DNA of 46,515 nt, taken from Sphaerobacteraceae bacterium (GTDB lineage Bacteria > Chloroflexota > Chloroflexia > Thermomicrobiales > Thermomicrobiaceae). Below the pieces are notes generated by a model. That model was not told the origin of the DNA, did not search any database, and was given only the letters and a program-made list of their open reading frames with translations. Shown piece by piece: positions 7,353-17,089 of the stretch; positions within the stretch are counted from its first letter, which is position 1, and the number at the start of each line of letters is the position of its first letter. The stretch is taken from NCBI GenBank assembly GCA_007695115.1, contig REEK01000138.1:1-46515 (forward strand). Direction: 5' to 3'. Made by a program: the position numbers and the translations under genes.

Positions 7353-8144
7353 GTGACTATTCACCAGAATGCGCCCGTGATCGTTGTGGCGATGCCGAGC
7401 GAAATGCGCCAGGCGCTGGATCAGGTCGAAAGCCCGGAACGACACCCGCTCGGTCCGTGGGTCCGGTGGTCCGCGAGGCTGGATGGACAGCCGATCAACC
7501 TCGTGCTGAGCGGTATCGGCATGGTCAACGCCGGGTCATCTCTGGCGCGGTGCCTGGCTGATCTCAAGCCGTCGATGGTGCTGAACTACGGTTGTGCCGG
7601 TGCTCATCGAGCCGACATGAATCCCGGGGACGTGGTCATCGGCACCCGCTACGTTCATCATCGGGCGGTGATCATCACCGCGAGTGGCGAGGAGACGCCG
7701 ATCGGAGCAGCGATCTCTCCGGAGCAGTCTTCGCGGTTCGCCGATGCGTTCGAAGCCGATCCATCGCTGCTGGCCGCAGCTCGAACAGCCGTGCTGGACT
7801 GGCGACCCGATCGCTGGCCCTGGGCCACGACCAGTGAAACACCGGTAGTGCATGCTGGCCCACTCACCTCGGCCGACACCTGGACCCAGCAAACCAGCCT
7901 TCTGGAGCATATCCATACGCTGCATGGAACCTTCTGTGAAGACATGGAAGCTGCGGCACTGGCCCAGGTCGCGTCGATGCACGATCTGCCGTTTCTGGCG
8001 ATCAAGGACATCTCCAACAACGAGTTCCATTCCGCCACGATTCACGATGCGGCTGGTGCTCCGACACTGGACGATGTCGCGGACGAAGTCGGGCGCCGGG
8101 CGTTTGCGCTTCTCAGACGAACGCTGGCTCAGCTCTCGAACTGA
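7353..8144 (+). CDS. 5'-methylthioadenosine/S-adenosylhomocysteine nucleosidase-like protein
   Basis: A 263-residue member of the purine nucleoside phosphorylase/MTA-SAH nucleosidase superfamily. Such enzymes cleave the N-glycosidic bond of methylthioadenosine, S-adenosylhomocysteine or related nucleosides such as futalosine in the cytoplasm. Visible features are the start VIVVAMPSEMRQAL, the ribose-site region LSGIGMVNAGSSLARCL, the nucleoside-site motif FCEDMEAAALAQVA (family form EMEgaA), and AIKDISNNE near the catalytic aspartate (family IrxiSD). In this last segment the order is DISN rather than SD, so the catalytic position needs an alignment. The GTG start has GAGAGG 8 bases upstream. 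The gene is divergent from the ECF operon and is followed closely by mrfA, which has its own promoter. Futalosine hydrolase is a reasonable alternative. Confidence 0.75.
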   Translation: MTIHQNAPVIVVAMPSEMRQALDQVESPERHPLGPWVRWSARLDGQPINLVLSGIGMVNAGSSLARCLADLKPSMVLNYGCAGAHRADMNPGDVVIGTRYVHHRAVIITASGEETPIGAAISPEQSSRFADAFEADPSLLAAARTAVLDWRPDRWPWATTSETPVVHAGPLTSADTWTQQTSLLEHIHTLHGTFCEDMEAAALAQVASMHDLPFLAIKDISNNEFHSATIHDAAGAPTLDDVADEVGRRAFALLRRTLAQLSN

Positions 8145-8152
8145 TCGGCGGG

Positions 8153-8181
8153 TTCGTGGATTCTCCCGGCTGCTGTATACT
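8153..8181 (+). promoter_or_regulatory. Putative mrfA promoter
   Basis: TATACT (8176-8181) lies 17 bp after TTCGTG (8153-8158), a weak -35. The region begins just after the stop codon of the nucleosidase gene. Transcription would start near 8188, immediately before an SOS-like dyad. Confidence 0.45.
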
Positions 8182-8193
8182 CTGCCGGTATCA

Positions 8194-8205
8194 GAATGTA
8201 TGTTC
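8194..8205 (+). promoter_or_regulatory. SOS-box-like dyad upstream of mrfA
   Basis: GAATGTATGTTC matches GAAC-N4-GTTC with one mismatch. Its position relative to the -10 is like that of the recA operator, whose core is GAAAATATGTTC. The outer flanks are not palindromic, so on its own this is weak evidence. Confidence 0.35.
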
Positions 8206-8232
8206 GGATTCGGAAGAGGTGCCGGGATCGCT

Positions 8233-10521
8233 ATGGACATCGAAGCAGTCATCCAGGAGTTCCGACAGGATCCACAGATCGCCCGAAACATCGTCGAATG
8301 GCGAACGATCCCGGCACGCGATGCCGTCTATGAACCGTTCCCCGAGAACCTCGATCCGCGAGTTGCCGAGGCGCTTCGGAAGCGTGGCATCACGCAACTG
8401 TATTCCCATCAGGCCGAATCGATCAGACAGGTCATGCGCGGCGAGCATACCGCGGTGGTCACTGGCACCGCATCAGGAAAGACGGTCTGCTACAACGTTC
8501 CCGTCATGAATGCGCTGGCGGGAGACGATTCGACACGCGCACTGTATCTCTTCCCAACTAAAGCACTGGCGCAGGACCAGTACGCCTCACTGCACAGTCT
8601 GATCGAGGCCGCGGGCATCGATATCAAGACGCACACCTACGATGGTGATACTCCAGCAAACATCCGGCGCGTCATCCGCCACGCTGGGCACATCGTGATG
8701 ACCAACCCGGATATGCTGCACTCCGGCATCCTTCCGCACCACACCCGCTGGCACAACCTGTTCGAGAATCTGCAGTTTGTGGTGATCGACGAAATGCACG
8801 GCTATCGTGGTGTGTTTGGCTCCCACATGGCTAACGTGATTCGCCGGCTGAAACGGGTGTGCCGTCACTACGGCTCGGATCCGGTCTTCATCTTCGCCTC
8901 GGCCACGATTGCCAACCCGGGCGAGCTGGCGGAGAGTCTGATCGAAGACACGGTGTCGGTGGTCGATCAGGATGGCGCGCCTCATGGACGCCGCGAGATC
9001 GTCTTCTACAATCCGCCGGTAGTCAATCAGCAATTGGGTATTCGCCGATCGGTGCTGCTCGAATCCCGGCGCATCGCCAGCTTTCTGCTGGAGCGTGGGG
9101 TGCACACGATCGTGTTCGCCCGGGCGCGAACCACTGCGGAGGTGATGCTGACCTACCTGCGGGAGTCATTGCCGACCGATCTGGCAGGAAACAACGCGGT
9201 TCGCGGCTATCGAGGCGGGTATCTTCCGGGACAACGGCGGGAGATCGAGCGCGGGCTTCGTGATGGCACGGTACGCGGGGTGGTTTCCACCAATGCGCTG
9301 GAGCTGGGCGTGGACATAGGCTCACTGGATGCCTGTGTCATGGTCGGCTATCCCGGCACGATTGCCAGTTCACTCCAGCAGGCCGGACGGGCAGGTCGGC
9401 GGGATACCCCGTCTCTCTCGGTGATGGTCGGATCCTCGGCCCCAATGGATCAGTTCATCATGAGCAACCCGGACTACTTTTTCGAGCGAAAGCCCGAACA
9501 TGGCCTCATCAATCCCGACAACCTTCTCGTACTGCTCGATCACGTCAAGTGTGCGGCGTTTGAGCTCCCGTTCCGCGATGGCGATACGTTCGGACGCGAG
9601 CAACCGACCGAGCTGCTGGAGTATCTGGCGGACCATCAGGTGGTGCTGCACTCGGGAGACACCTGGTTCTGGACCGAACAGACCTATCCGGCCGAAGAGA
9701 TTAGTCTCCGGACAGCCGCCCGAGACAATGTAGTGATCATCAATCAGGCTGATCGGGCCAAGCCGGTGGTGGTTGGCGAGATCGACACCTTTGCCGCTCC
9801 GATGCTAGTGCATACCGAGGCGATCTACATCCATGAGGGCCAGCAGTATCACGTCGATCGGCTGGACTGGGACGAGAAGAAGGCATACATCCACCCGGTT
9901 AACGTCGATTACTACACGGATGCCAGCCTGTCTGTGCGGGTGCAGGTGATGGATCAGTTCTCTGACGGCCCGGCTCACGCAGAACGCCACCACGGTGAGG
10001 TTCTTATCGGGGCGATCGTGACGATGTTCAAGAAGATCAAGCTGCACACCCATGAGAATGTCGGCTGGGGTAAGGTCCATCTTCCGGAGCAGCAGATGCA
10101 CACCACCAGTTACTGGATGTCTCTACCGCAATCGAGCACGGGCTCACTGCGAGAGCCGGAGCTGGAAGGTGCCGTCATCGGCCTGTCGAACCTGCTGCGG
10201 AATGTCACTCCGATCTACCTGATGTGTGATCCGCGAGATATCGGAGTCTACCCGCAAGTGCGGTCACCACACACCGGGCGATCGACAATCTTCCTCTACG
10301 ATCTGGTTCCAGGTGGAGTCGGGTTCAGCGAAAAGCTGTTCGATCTGCATGTCGATCTGCTCCAGGCCTGTCGTGATCTGGTCGGCAATTGTTCCTGTGA
10401 GTCTGGCTGCCCGTCGTGCGTTGGTCCGATCGATGAGGTGGGTGAGCGCGCCCGGGAGAACACGCGGGGAGTGCTCGACTCGATGCTGAGCGGACATAAG
10501 GCGGATGCAGTCGCTGATTGA
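8233..10521 (+). CDS. mrfA: DEAD/DEAH-box repair helicase with DUF1998 zinc domain (MrfA/YprA-like)
   Basis: A 762-residue superfamily 2 helicase. The N-terminal half carries motif I TGTASGKTVCYNVP, the DEAH-type motif II VIDEMHGYRG and motif III FASATIANPGE. The second RecA-like domain contains VSTNALELGVDIGSLD and QQAGRAGRR. The C-terminal DUF1998 region has the four-cysteine cluster C-x-C-x3-C-x2-C (CSCESGCPSC) that binds zinc. In Bacillus, MrfA (YprA) is a 3'-5' helicase that works with the exonuclease MrfB in repair of mitomycin adducts; no mrfB-like gene is nearby. The ATG at 8233 follows GGAAGAGG; the frame remains open upstream into the nucleosidase gene but that part is a shadow. The stop codon overlaps the -35 of the pyrimidine promoter. 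Confidence 0.88.
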   Translation: MDIEAVIQEFRQDPQIARNIVEWRTIPARDAVYEPFPENLDPRVAEALRKRGITQLYSHQAESIRQVMRGEHTAVVTGTASGKTVCYNVPVMNALAGDDSTRALYLFPTKALAQDQYASLHSLIEAAGIDIKTHTYDGDTPANIRRVIRHAGHIVMTNPDMLHSGILPHHTRWHNLFENLQFVVIDEMHGYRGVFGSHMANVIRRLKRVCRHYGSDPVFIFASATIANPGELAESLIEDTVSVVDQDGAPHGRREIVFYNPPVVNQQLGIRRSVLLESRRIASFLLERGVHTIVFARARTTAEVMLTYLRESLPTDLAGNNAVRGYRGGYLPGQRREIERGLRDGTVRGVVSTNALELGVDIGSLDACVMVGYPGTIASSLQQAGRAGRRDTPSLSVMVGSSAPMDQFIMSNPDYFFERKPEHGLINPDNLLVLLDHVKCAAFELPFRDGDTFGREQPTELLEYLADHQVVLHSGDTWFWTEQTYPAEEISLRTAARDNVVIINQADRAKPVVVGEIDTFAAPMLVHTEAIYIHEGQQYHVDRLDWDEKKAYIHPVNVDYYTDASLSVRVQVMDQFSDGPAHAERHHGEVLIGAIVTMFKKIKLHTHENVGWGKVHLPEQQMHTTSYWMSLPQSSTGSLREPELEGAVIGLSNLLRNVTPIYLMCDPRDIGVYPQVRSPHTGRSTIFLYDLVPGGVGFSEKLFDLHVDLLQACRDLVGNCSCESGCPSCVGPIDEVGERARENTRGVLDSMLSGHKADAVAD

Positions 10522-10546
10522 CCTGCACGTACAGGCGCGCTATACT
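10518..10546 (+). promoter_or_regulatory. Pyrimidine operon promoter
   Basis: TTGACC (10518-10523) and TATACT (10541-10546) are separated by exactly 17 bp, one of the best housekeeping promoters in the window. It overlaps the helicase stop codon. Transcription would start near 10553, leaving a leader of about 165 bases before pyrC. Confidence 0.8.
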
Positions 10547-10658
10547 TCCCCGGATTAAGTGAGTGGCGGGGGCAAATCTTGCTCACGCGGATGCGAACAG
10601 GATGGTTTCTTTGACCGGGCATCGGTACCGTCCACAACACAGTATGCGAGTGATTACG

Positions 10659-10694
10659 GCCTTTGGGTTTCTGGCCAGACCCGAAGGCTTTTTT
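10659..10694 (+). terminator. Leader terminator (probable attenuator) of the pyrimidine operon
   Basis: GCCTTTGGGT (10659-10668) pairs along its whole length with ACCCGAAGGC (10679-10688), with one G-U pair, and is followed by TTTTTT. It lies downstream of the operon promoter and only about 15 bases before the pyrC ribosome site, so it must be read through for expression. This is the layout of transcription attenuation. I found no match to the PyrR-binding loop and no clear antiterminator. Confidence 0.78.
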
Positions 10695-10720
10695 GTTGTC
10701 CGGCTTCAGGAGATGAATTG

Positions 10721-12043
10721 ATGAGCAACACAGTGCTGATTCGTGGCGGCAGAGTCGTCGATCCATCACAGGGACTCGACGCGGTGATGGATGTTCTGCT
10801 CGAGAACGGGCAAGTGTCCGCGATTGAGGCTGATATCGACGCCTCACGTGCCGAGGAGGTGGTCGACGCTGCCGGAAAGCTCGTCACACCGGGACTGATC
10901 GACATGCACGTCCACTTTCGCGACCCGGGTTTCACCGACAAGGAGACTCTGGAAACCGGCGCGATCTCCGCAGCTCAGGGTGGCTTCACAACCGTCTGCT
11001 GTATGCCGAACACCAAGCCGGCGCTTGATACTCCGGAACGAATCCGCGACGTGATCGACCGCTCCGCTGGTCTGCCGACCCGGATACATCCGATCGGCAC
11101 GATCTCGGTCGGACGAGCGGGACACGAACTGGCCGATCTTCGGGGCATGGCCGCAGCCGGTGCCATCGGGTTCTCGGATGATGGTGACAGCACGAAGAGC
11201 AGCCAGGTGATGCGAGAAGCTCTGGAGTTGACCCTCGAACTGAACCTGCCGATCATGGTCCATTGCGAGGACTGGACGCTGATCAACGGTGGGGCGATCA
11301 ATGAGGGGCCGGTCTCTGAGGAACTGGGCGTGCCGGGTCTGACGGCCGCGGCTGAAGAGATCATCATCGGTCGGGACATCGAACTGGCCCGGTTGACCGG
11401 CGGCTGGCTGCACGTGCTTCACGTCACCACCGAGCGAGGGCGAGATCTCGTCCGCGATGCTGTTCGTGCCGGATATCGGGTAACCGCCGAGGTGATGCCG
11501 CATCACCTGATCATGACTGATCAATGGGTGGCTGGTCGGCGTCGGATTGTCGGGACAGATATTGAAGTTCCGGGCCCGTCGCCCGATCCAAATGCGAAGG
11601 TCAACCCGCCACTTCGTACCGAAGAAGATGCAAATGCACTGCTGGAAGGGATTCTCGATGGAACCTTCCAGATTCTGGCAACCGATCATGCACCGCACGC
11701 TCCGGAAGACAAACCGGAAGACCTTCGCAAGGCTGCATCCGGGATGAGTGGTCTGGAGCTTGCACTTCCCTCGCTACTCGAGATCGTCCGGCAGGGACGA
11801 CTGCCGCTGAGTACGATGGTCGAGAAGCTGACCGTCGCCCCGGCACGCATTTTCGGGCTGGCTGGCGGAACGCTCAAACCAGGGTCAGTTGCCGATGTCA
11901 CGATCATCGATCCGGAAGCGAAGTGGACCGTGAGTGCCGAGACGATCGCATCGAAGAGCAAGAACACGCCGATGCTCGGCATGGAAGTTCAGGGGCGGGC
12001 ATCAATGACCATTCTGGGAGGGGAGATCGTGTATGAGCTTTAG
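10721..12043 (+). CDS. pyrC: Dihydroorotase (class I)
   Basis: Dihydroorotase catalyses the reversible cyclisation of carbamoyl-aspartate to dihydroorotate, step three of pyrimidine synthesis. The 440-residue protein has the amidohydrolase zinc motif DMHVHFRDPG near residue 60, a histidine-rich path (MVHCEDW, HVLHVTTERG) and the catalytic-aspartate segment ATDHAPHA. The length and motifs fit class I enzymes, which often associate with aspartate transcarbamoylase, yet pyrB is not in this operon. The ATG at 10721 follows CAGGAG with good spacing. The frame is open for 54 codons upstream, back to a GTG at 10559 almost at the transcript start; I regard that stretch as leader RNA. The gene overlaps carA by 11 bases. 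Confidence 0.95.
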   Translation: MSNTVLIRGGRVVDPSQGLDAVMDVLLENGQVSAIEADIDASRAEEVVDAAGKLVTPGLIDMHVHFRDPGFTDKETLETGAISAAQGGFTTVCCMPNTKPALDTPERIRDVIDRSAGLPTRIHPIGTISVGRAGHELADLRGMAAAGAIGFSDDGDSTKSSQVMREALELTLELNLPIMVHCEDWTLINGGAINEGPVSEELGVPGLTAAAEEIIIGRDIELARLTGGWLHVLHVTTERGRDLVRDAVRAGYRVTAEVMPHHLIMTDQWVAGRRRIVGTDIEVPGPSPDPNAKVNPPLRTEEDANALLEGILDGTFQILATDHAPHAPEDKPEDLRKAASGMSGLELALPSLLEIVRQGRLPLSTMVEKLTVAPARIFGLAGGTLKPGSVADVTIIDPEAKWTVSAETIASKSKNTPMLGMEVQGRASMTILGGEIVYEL

Positions 12044-13163
12044 ACCTCAACTCTCCGGCGCGCTGGTGCTGGAAGATGGCCGGATCTTCCCTGGTAAGCC
12101 GTTCGGGGCTGAGAAGGATGCAGAGGGCGAAGCTGTCTTCACTACGACGATGACAGGCTATCAGGAAGTTTCCACCGATCCATCATTCTATGGACAGATC
12201 GTTTGCATGACGTATCCCCTGATCGGGAATTACGGTACCTGCGAGGGCGATGAGGAATCTCGTCAGCCGTGGATCAGCGGGATGATTGTCCGCGAGTATT
12301 GCGATGAACCTAGCAACTGGCGGAGCGAAGGAACCTACGGTTCCTATCTCAAGCAGCACAATATCCCGGCGCTCACGGGTGTCGATACCCGGGCGTTGAC
12401 CCGGCATATTCGATCGCTGGGGGCAATGCGGGCGGTAATCATCAACGATCGCGCGGGATTGTCTGACGCGGAGCTTCGCGAACGGGCGAAAGCGGCATGG
12501 ACACCAAACGAGGAGGACGTGCTGCCGGTGGTTACCACCCCTGAACGACGGGACATGGCTGCCGAGAACGACCTGCACGTGGTGCTGATCGATTGTGGCG
12601 TGAAAGAGAACATCATCCGCTCGCTCAACTGGCGCGGGATACGGGTGACCGTGGTTCCATACGGAACGTCGGCTCAGGAGATCGAACAGGTCGGTGCGGA
12701 TGCCGTGATTACGTCCCCTGGACCGGGCGACCCGTCGCTGGCGGAGGTCGGCGTCTCGACCGTACAGTCGATCATTACCCAGGGACGCCCCTATATGGGA
12801 ATCTGCCTCGGTCATCAGCTGTTGAGCCGGGCGATCGGCGCATCGACCCGCAAGCTGAAGTTCGGACACCGTGGCGGAAACCATCCGGTACGGGATGTCG
12901 TGACCGGGGTGGTTCACATAACGTCGCAGAACCACGGGTTCGAAGTCGATGCGGAAACGGTGCCGGTCGACCAGGGGTGGCAGGTCTCGCAGGTGAACAT
13001 CAACGACAACTCGGTCGAGGGCCTGCAACACGAATCGCTGCCGATTTTCTCGGTGCAGTATCACCCGGAAGGCTCTCCAGGGCCGCAGGACAATCAGTAC
13101 CTGTTCGATCGATTCGTACATATGGTGCGTGAGCACAAGTCGTCAACGTCAGCCAGCAACTGA
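12033..13163 (+). CDS. carA: Carbamoyl-phosphate synthase small (glutaminase) subunit
   Basis: This subunit hydrolyses glutamine and passes ammonia through a tunnel to CarB for carbamoyl phosphate synthesis, which feeds pyrimidines and arginine. The 376-residue protein has the CPSase small-chain N-terminal domain (LEDGRIFPGKPFGAEKDAEG, then TGYQEVSTDPSF). A class I glutaminase domain follows, with the catalytic cysteine in GICLGHQLLSRAIG and the His-Glu pair in QYHPEGSPGP. Length is normal. The ATG at 12033 lies inside the end of pyrC, so translation is probably coupled. carB follows 15 bases later. Confidence 0.97.
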   Translation: MSFRPQLSGALVLEDGRIFPGKPFGAEKDAEGEAVFTTTMTGYQEVSTDPSFYGQIVCMTYPLIGNYGTCEGDEESRQPWISGMIVREYCDEPSNWRSEGTYGSYLKQHNIPALTGVDTRALTRHIRSLGAMRAVIINDRAGLSDAELRERAKAAWTPNEEDVLPVVTTPERRDMAAENDLHVVLIDCGVKENIIRSLNWRGIRVTVVPYGTSAQEIEQVGADAVITSPGPGDPSLAEVGVSTVQSIITQGRPYMGICLGHQLLSRAIGASTRKLKFGHRGGNHPVRDVVTGVVHITSQNHGFEVDAETVPVDQGWQVSQVNINDNSVEGLQHESLPIFSVQYHPEGSPGPQDNQYLFDRFVHMVREHKSSTSASN

Positions 13164-13178
13164 GATTCGGAGTCTGCA

Positions 13179-16100
13179 TTGTCCAATTCTGAGTTCACCA
13201 GCGTCTCGAACTGTCTGGTAATCGGGTCCGGGCCGATCGTCATTGGTCAGGCCGCGGAGTTCGACTATGCCGGAACACAGGCCCTGCGCGCGCTGCGTGA
13301 AGAGGGGGTTCGCTCGATCCTCGTCAATTCCAACCCGGCAACGATCATGACCGACGAGGAGAACGCCGACGCGGTGTATATCGAACCACTCACGGTAGAG
13401 GTGTTGCGGCGGGTCATCATTCGTGAGCGGCCGGACGGCCTGCTGCCAACGCTCGGCGGGCAGACCGGCCTGAACCTCGCGGTTGAACTGGCCGAGTCGG
13501 GCATCCTGGACGAGTACAACGTCAAATTGCTGGGGACACCAATCGACTCGATCAAGAAAGCTGAAGATCGGGAGCTCTTCAAAGATCTCTTGATCGAGCT
13601 CGGCGAGCCGGTGATCGAGAGCGCGATCATTCATACCGTTGAGGAAGCCCGGAAGTTCGCACAGGAAGTCCCGCTGCCGCTGATTATTCGCCCGGCCTAT
13701 ACGCTTGGCGGAACCGGTGGCGGTGTCGCCTATACGCCGGAAGAACTCGATCAGCTGGTTGCCAGCGGGTTGCACGCCAGCATGATCAACCAGGTCCTGC
13801 TGGAGCGGTCACTGGTGGGCTGGAAAGAGATCGAGTACGAGGTGATGCGGGATCGCAACGATTCCTGCATCACGATCTGTAACATGGAAAACCTCGATCC
13901 CATGGGCGTTCACACCGGCGACAGCATCGTTGTAGCGCCGAGTCAGACGCTCAGCGATCGTGAGTACCAGATGCTGCGCTCCGCGTCGCTGAAGATCATC
14001 CGGGCGCTTGGTATCGAAGGTGGTTGCAACGTCCAGTACGCTCTCGACCCACACTCCATGCAGTACTACGTGATCGAGGTCAATCCGCGGGTGAGCCGGA
14101 GCTCGGCGCTGGCATCCAAGGCGACCGGTTACCCGATTGCCCGTGTCGCCGCCAAGATCGCGGTGGGGAAACGACTCGATGAGCTGATGAACTCGGTCAC
14201 CCGACGAACCACAGCAGCCTTCGAGCCGGCACTCGACTACTGTGTCGTGAAGATTCCCCGATGGCCGTTCGATAAATTCGGCCGGGCTGACCGCACCATC
14301 AATACGCAGATGAAGGCGACCGGCGAGGTGATGGCGATTGATCGCTCCTTCGAATCTGCCTTGCAGAAGGCGGTTCGCTCGCTGGAGACTGGCCAGGATG
14401 ACCTGCAGTGGGAGGATCCGAGCTGGATCGACAACCAGGAGAAACTGGAAGATGTCGTTACCAGACCGAACGATTTGCGGTTATGGGCGTTGATCAGCGC
14501 ATTGCGGCAAGGGTGGACGCCGGAACAGGTCAGTGAGCGCAGCAATGTCGATCCGTGGTTTACCCGGAAGATGCTCGGTCTGGTTGAACTGGAGCGTCGA
14601 CTTCAGAACCAGGAGCTCACCGACGAACTGCTCTGGGAAGCCAAGCGGAATGGATTCATCGACAAGCAGATCGCCGCGCTGAACGGTGGTGACGAGGCCG
14701 ACATCCGGGCACGGCGTGAATCCCTGGGAATGCTCCCCGTCTACAAGATGGTCGATACCTGCGCGGCGGAGTTCGAAGCCTACACGCCGTACTTCTACAG
14801 CACCTATGAATACGAGTCTGAAGCCCCGGCGCTGACCGGGAGAAAGGCGATGGTTGTCGGTTCCGGACCAATCCGGATCGGACAGGGGATCGAGTTCGAT
14901 TACGCCAGCGTGAAGGCAGCCCAGGCCCTCGGTGAGGCTGGCTATCAGTCGATTATGGTGAATAGCAACCCGGAGACCGTTTCGACCGACTTCGATACCT
15001 CGGATCGCCTGTACTTCGAGCCGCTGGACGAAGAGAGCGTGCTGGAGATTCTTCGGAACGAATCGCAGCAACCCGACGGTACCCTGGATACTCCATCGAT
15101 TCTCCAGTTTGGTGGACAGACGGCGATCAATCTCGCTGAACCTCTCGAGCAACATCACTCTCCGATTCTCGGAAGTGCCCGCGAGGCGATCGATATGGCC
15201 GAAGATCGCAAGCGGTTCGAAGCGTTTCTTTCCGGACTGGGAATTCCACAGCCTCCAGGTGCCGCAGTTTCCTCGCTCGGAGAGGCGCTGGAAGTCGCCA
15301 ACCGGATCGGGTACCCGATTCTGGTGCGGCCCTCCTACGTTCTCGGTGGACGGGCGATGGAAGTGGTTCACTCAGCGGACTATCTGGCGCGTTACCTGGA
15401 GTACGCGGTCTCCTTCGACACCCGCCACCCGATCCTGATCGACAAGTACATGTATGGCAAAGAGATCGAAGTCGACGCGATCTGCGACGGTGAGGAAGTG
15501 CTGATCCCTGGCGTTATGGAGCACATCGAGCGGGCCGGGGTTCACTCGGGGGACAGTTATGCGGTCTATCCGGGGCTGAACCTCTATCCGAGCGAAGTCG
15601 ATCGAATGGTCGAATACACCACCCGGATCGCCTCTGGACTCAAGGCAGTCGGACTCATCAACATTCAGTACGTGATTCATGGCGGCCGGATCTATGTTCT
15701 GGAAGTCAACCCGCGAGCCAGCCGGACCGTGCCATTTCTCAGCAAGGCGACGGGCGTCCCGATGGTGAAGATCGCCACGAATGCGATGCTCGGCAAGAGT
15801 ATCCGCGAGCAGGGTTATGAGCCGGGACTCTGGCCCCGTCAGCCACTGGTTGCCGTCAAGGCGCCCGTGTTCTCGATGGCCAAGCTCCGGGGAGTAGAAG
15901 TTCACCTCGGGCCGGAGATGAAATCGACCGGTGAGGCGATGGGGATCGATCGGGATTTCCCATCGGCGCTGTACAAGAGCCTGCTGGCGGCCAATCTGTC
16001 ATTCCCGAGGCAGGGGTCGGTATTGATCAGTATCGCCGACGAGGACAAGCCGGACGCGGTGGAGATGCTCGAACTGCTGGCGACGATGGGGTGTGGCATT

Positions 16101-16427
16101 TACGCGACCGAAGGAACCGCGGGAATGATCGAGCGCAACGGGATGCCGGTCCAGATGGTGACCAAGCGAATCGGCCACGGCTCCCCGGATATGCTGGATG
16201 TGATTCTGCAGGGAACCGTAGACGCGGTCATCAATACGCCGGGCCCGGCTCAACGTGAAGTGCTGGACGGGTTCCAGATTCGCCGGGCTGCGGTGGAGAA
16301 GGGGATTCCGTGCATTACCTCGATCGACACTGCCAAGGCGGTCGTCGGGGCAACTGCACGGTCCAGCGATGCCTACTCGATTCAGCCACTCGGGCTCTAC
16401 CGGCAGCGCGTGCAGATTTCCTACTGA
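13179..16427 (+). CDS. carB: Carbamoyl-phosphate synthase large subunit
   Basis: CarB makes carbamoyl phosphate from bicarbonate, ammonia and two ATP. The 1082-residue chain has the duplicated ATP-grasp architecture. Each half begins with a matching motif, [17 protein letters not shown] near residue 14 and [17 protein letters not shown] near 562, and each has a VIEVNPR or [10 protein letters not shown] metal-binding segment. An MGS-like allosteric domain ends the protein ([18 protein letters not shown] onward), the site of nucleotide control in relatives. The start codon is TTG at 13179, preceded by CGGAG at suitable spacing. Full length, with no sign of damage. Confidence 0.97.
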   Translation: MSNSEFTSVSNCLVIGSGPIVIGQAAEFDYAGTQALRALREEGVRSILVNSNPATIMTDEENADAVYIEPLTVEVLRRVIIRERPDGLLPTLGGQTGLNLAVELAESGILDEYNVKLLGTPIDSIKKAEDRELFKDLLIELGEPVIESAIIHTVEEARKFAQEVPLPLIIRPAYTLGGTGGGVAYTPEELDQLVASGLHASMINQVLLERSLVGWKEIEYEVMRDRNDSCITICNMENLDPMGVHTGDSIVVAPSQTLSDREYQMLRSASLKIIRALGIEGGCNVQYALDPHSMQYYVIEVNPRVSRSSALASKATGYPIARVAAKIAVGKRLDELMNSVTRRTTAAFEPALDYCVVKIPRWPFDKFGRADRTINTQMKATGEVMAIDRSFESALQKAVRSLETGQDDLQWEDPSWIDNQEKLEDVVTRPNDLRLWALISALRQGWTPEQVSERSNVDPWFTRKMLGLVELERRLQNQELTDELLWEAKRNGFIDKQIAALNGGDEADIRARRESLGMLPVYKMVDTCAAEFEAYTPYFYSTYEYESEAPALTGRKAMVVGSGPIRIGQGIEFDYASVKAAQALGEAGYQSIMVNSNPETVSTDFDTSDRLYFEPLDEESVLEILRNESQQPDGTLDTPSILQFGGQTAINLAEPLEQHHSPILGSAREAIDMAEDRKRFEAFLSGLGIPQPPGAAVSSLGEALEVANRIGYPILVRPSYVLGGRAMEVVHSADYLARYLEYAVSFDTRHPILIDKYMYGKEIEVDAICDGEEVLIPGVMEHIERAGVHSGDSYAVYPGLNLYPSEVDRMVEYTTRIASGLKAVGLINIQYVIHGGRIYVLEVNPRASRTVPFLSKATGVPMVKIATNAMLGKSIREQGYEPGLWPRQPLVAVKAPVFSMAKLRGVEVHLGPEMKSTGEAMGIDRDFPSALYKSLLAANLSFPRQGSVLISIADEDKPDAVEMLELLATMGCGIYATEGTAGMIERNGMPVQMVTKRIGHGSPDMLDVILQGTVDAVINTPGPAQREVLDGFQIRRAAVEKGIPCITSIDTAKAVVGATARSSDAYSIQPLGLYRQRVQISY

Positions 16428-16467
16428 TCGAGGTTGAGGATCGAAGCGACAGTACAGGGGGACGGTA

Positions 16468-17049
16468 GTGGGTTTCGAACTGGAACGGACGCTGGAAGAG
16501 TGTGGGGCGCTGACCGAGGGTCACTTCCTGCTCTCCTCCGGCAAGCATAGTGATCGGTACGTTGAGAAGTTTCACCTGCTGCGAAAGCCAGCCGTGTTGC
16601 AGGACGTCTGCTCGGCAATGATCGAAAAGCTTGGTGGGACCCGGATCGATGTCGTTGCCGGACCCACGACCGGGGGGATTCTGATTGCCGCCGAGATCGC
16701 CCGCCAGCTCGGGGTTCGAGCCGCCTATGCTGAGCGGGCCGATGGCGGAAGCCTGGCGCGCGCGTTCCGGCGGGTCGACTACTTCGAACCTGGTGATCGG
16801 GTGATGGTTGTGGACGACATTCTCACCACAGGCGGCTCGTTGCGCGAGACGATGGACGCGCTGAGCAACCACGACGTCGAGCTGGCGTCAGTCATGGTGA
16901 TGGTTGATCGCAGCATGGGGAGAACAGATCTCGGATTTCCGTATCAGGCATTGACTCAGATGGATGTGCCGGCATGGGATCCCGACGGCTGCCCGTTGTG
17001 TGAACAGGGAGTGGCGCTGGTCAAGCCCGGAACGACGCAACAGGCGTAG
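16468..17049 (+). CDS. pyrE: Orotate phosphoribosyltransferase
   Basis: PyrE transfers phosphoribose from PRPP to orotate, giving orotidine monophosphate. The 193-residue protein has the family start LLSSGKHSDRYVEKF, a substrate loop GPTTGGILIAAEIARQ and the PRPP-binding motif VMVVDDILTTGGSLRETM. The GTG start at 16468 is preceded by GGGGGACG. It is the last gene of the pyrC-carA-carB-pyrE operon and converges with the small gene at 17090-17335; I see no clear terminator in the 40 bases between them. pyrB, pyrD, pyrF and pyrR are not in the window. Confidence 0.95.
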   Translation: MGFELERTLEECGALTEGHFLLSSGKHSDRYVEKFHLLRKPAVLQDVCSAMIEKLGGTRIDVVAGPTTGGILIAAEIARQLGVRAAYAERADGGSLARAFRRVDYFEPGDRVMVVDDILTTGGSLRETMDALSNHDVELASVMVMVDRSMGRTDLGFPYQALTQMDVPAWDPDGCPLCEQGVALVKPGTTQQA

Positions 17050-17089
17050 ATCCGGAGCCTCGAACGGCGGGCGGGTGATCAATAAGCAG

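Noticed and set aside
6960-7445. N-terminal extension of the toroid protein through the leader
   Set aside because: The extension would translate the cobalamin riboswitch and terminator. The GTG at 6959 has a ribosome site and gives a proper signal peptide.
7852-8232. N-terminal extension of the MrfA-like helicase
   Set aside because: It overlaps the end of the nucleosidase gene in another frame and has no helicase-like sequence. The ATG at 8233 has a ribosome site.
10559-10720. 54-codon N-terminal extension of pyrC
   Set aside because: It is not dihydroorotase-like and spans the leader terminator. I kept it only as a possible leader-translation signal in the findings, not as part of the enzyme.
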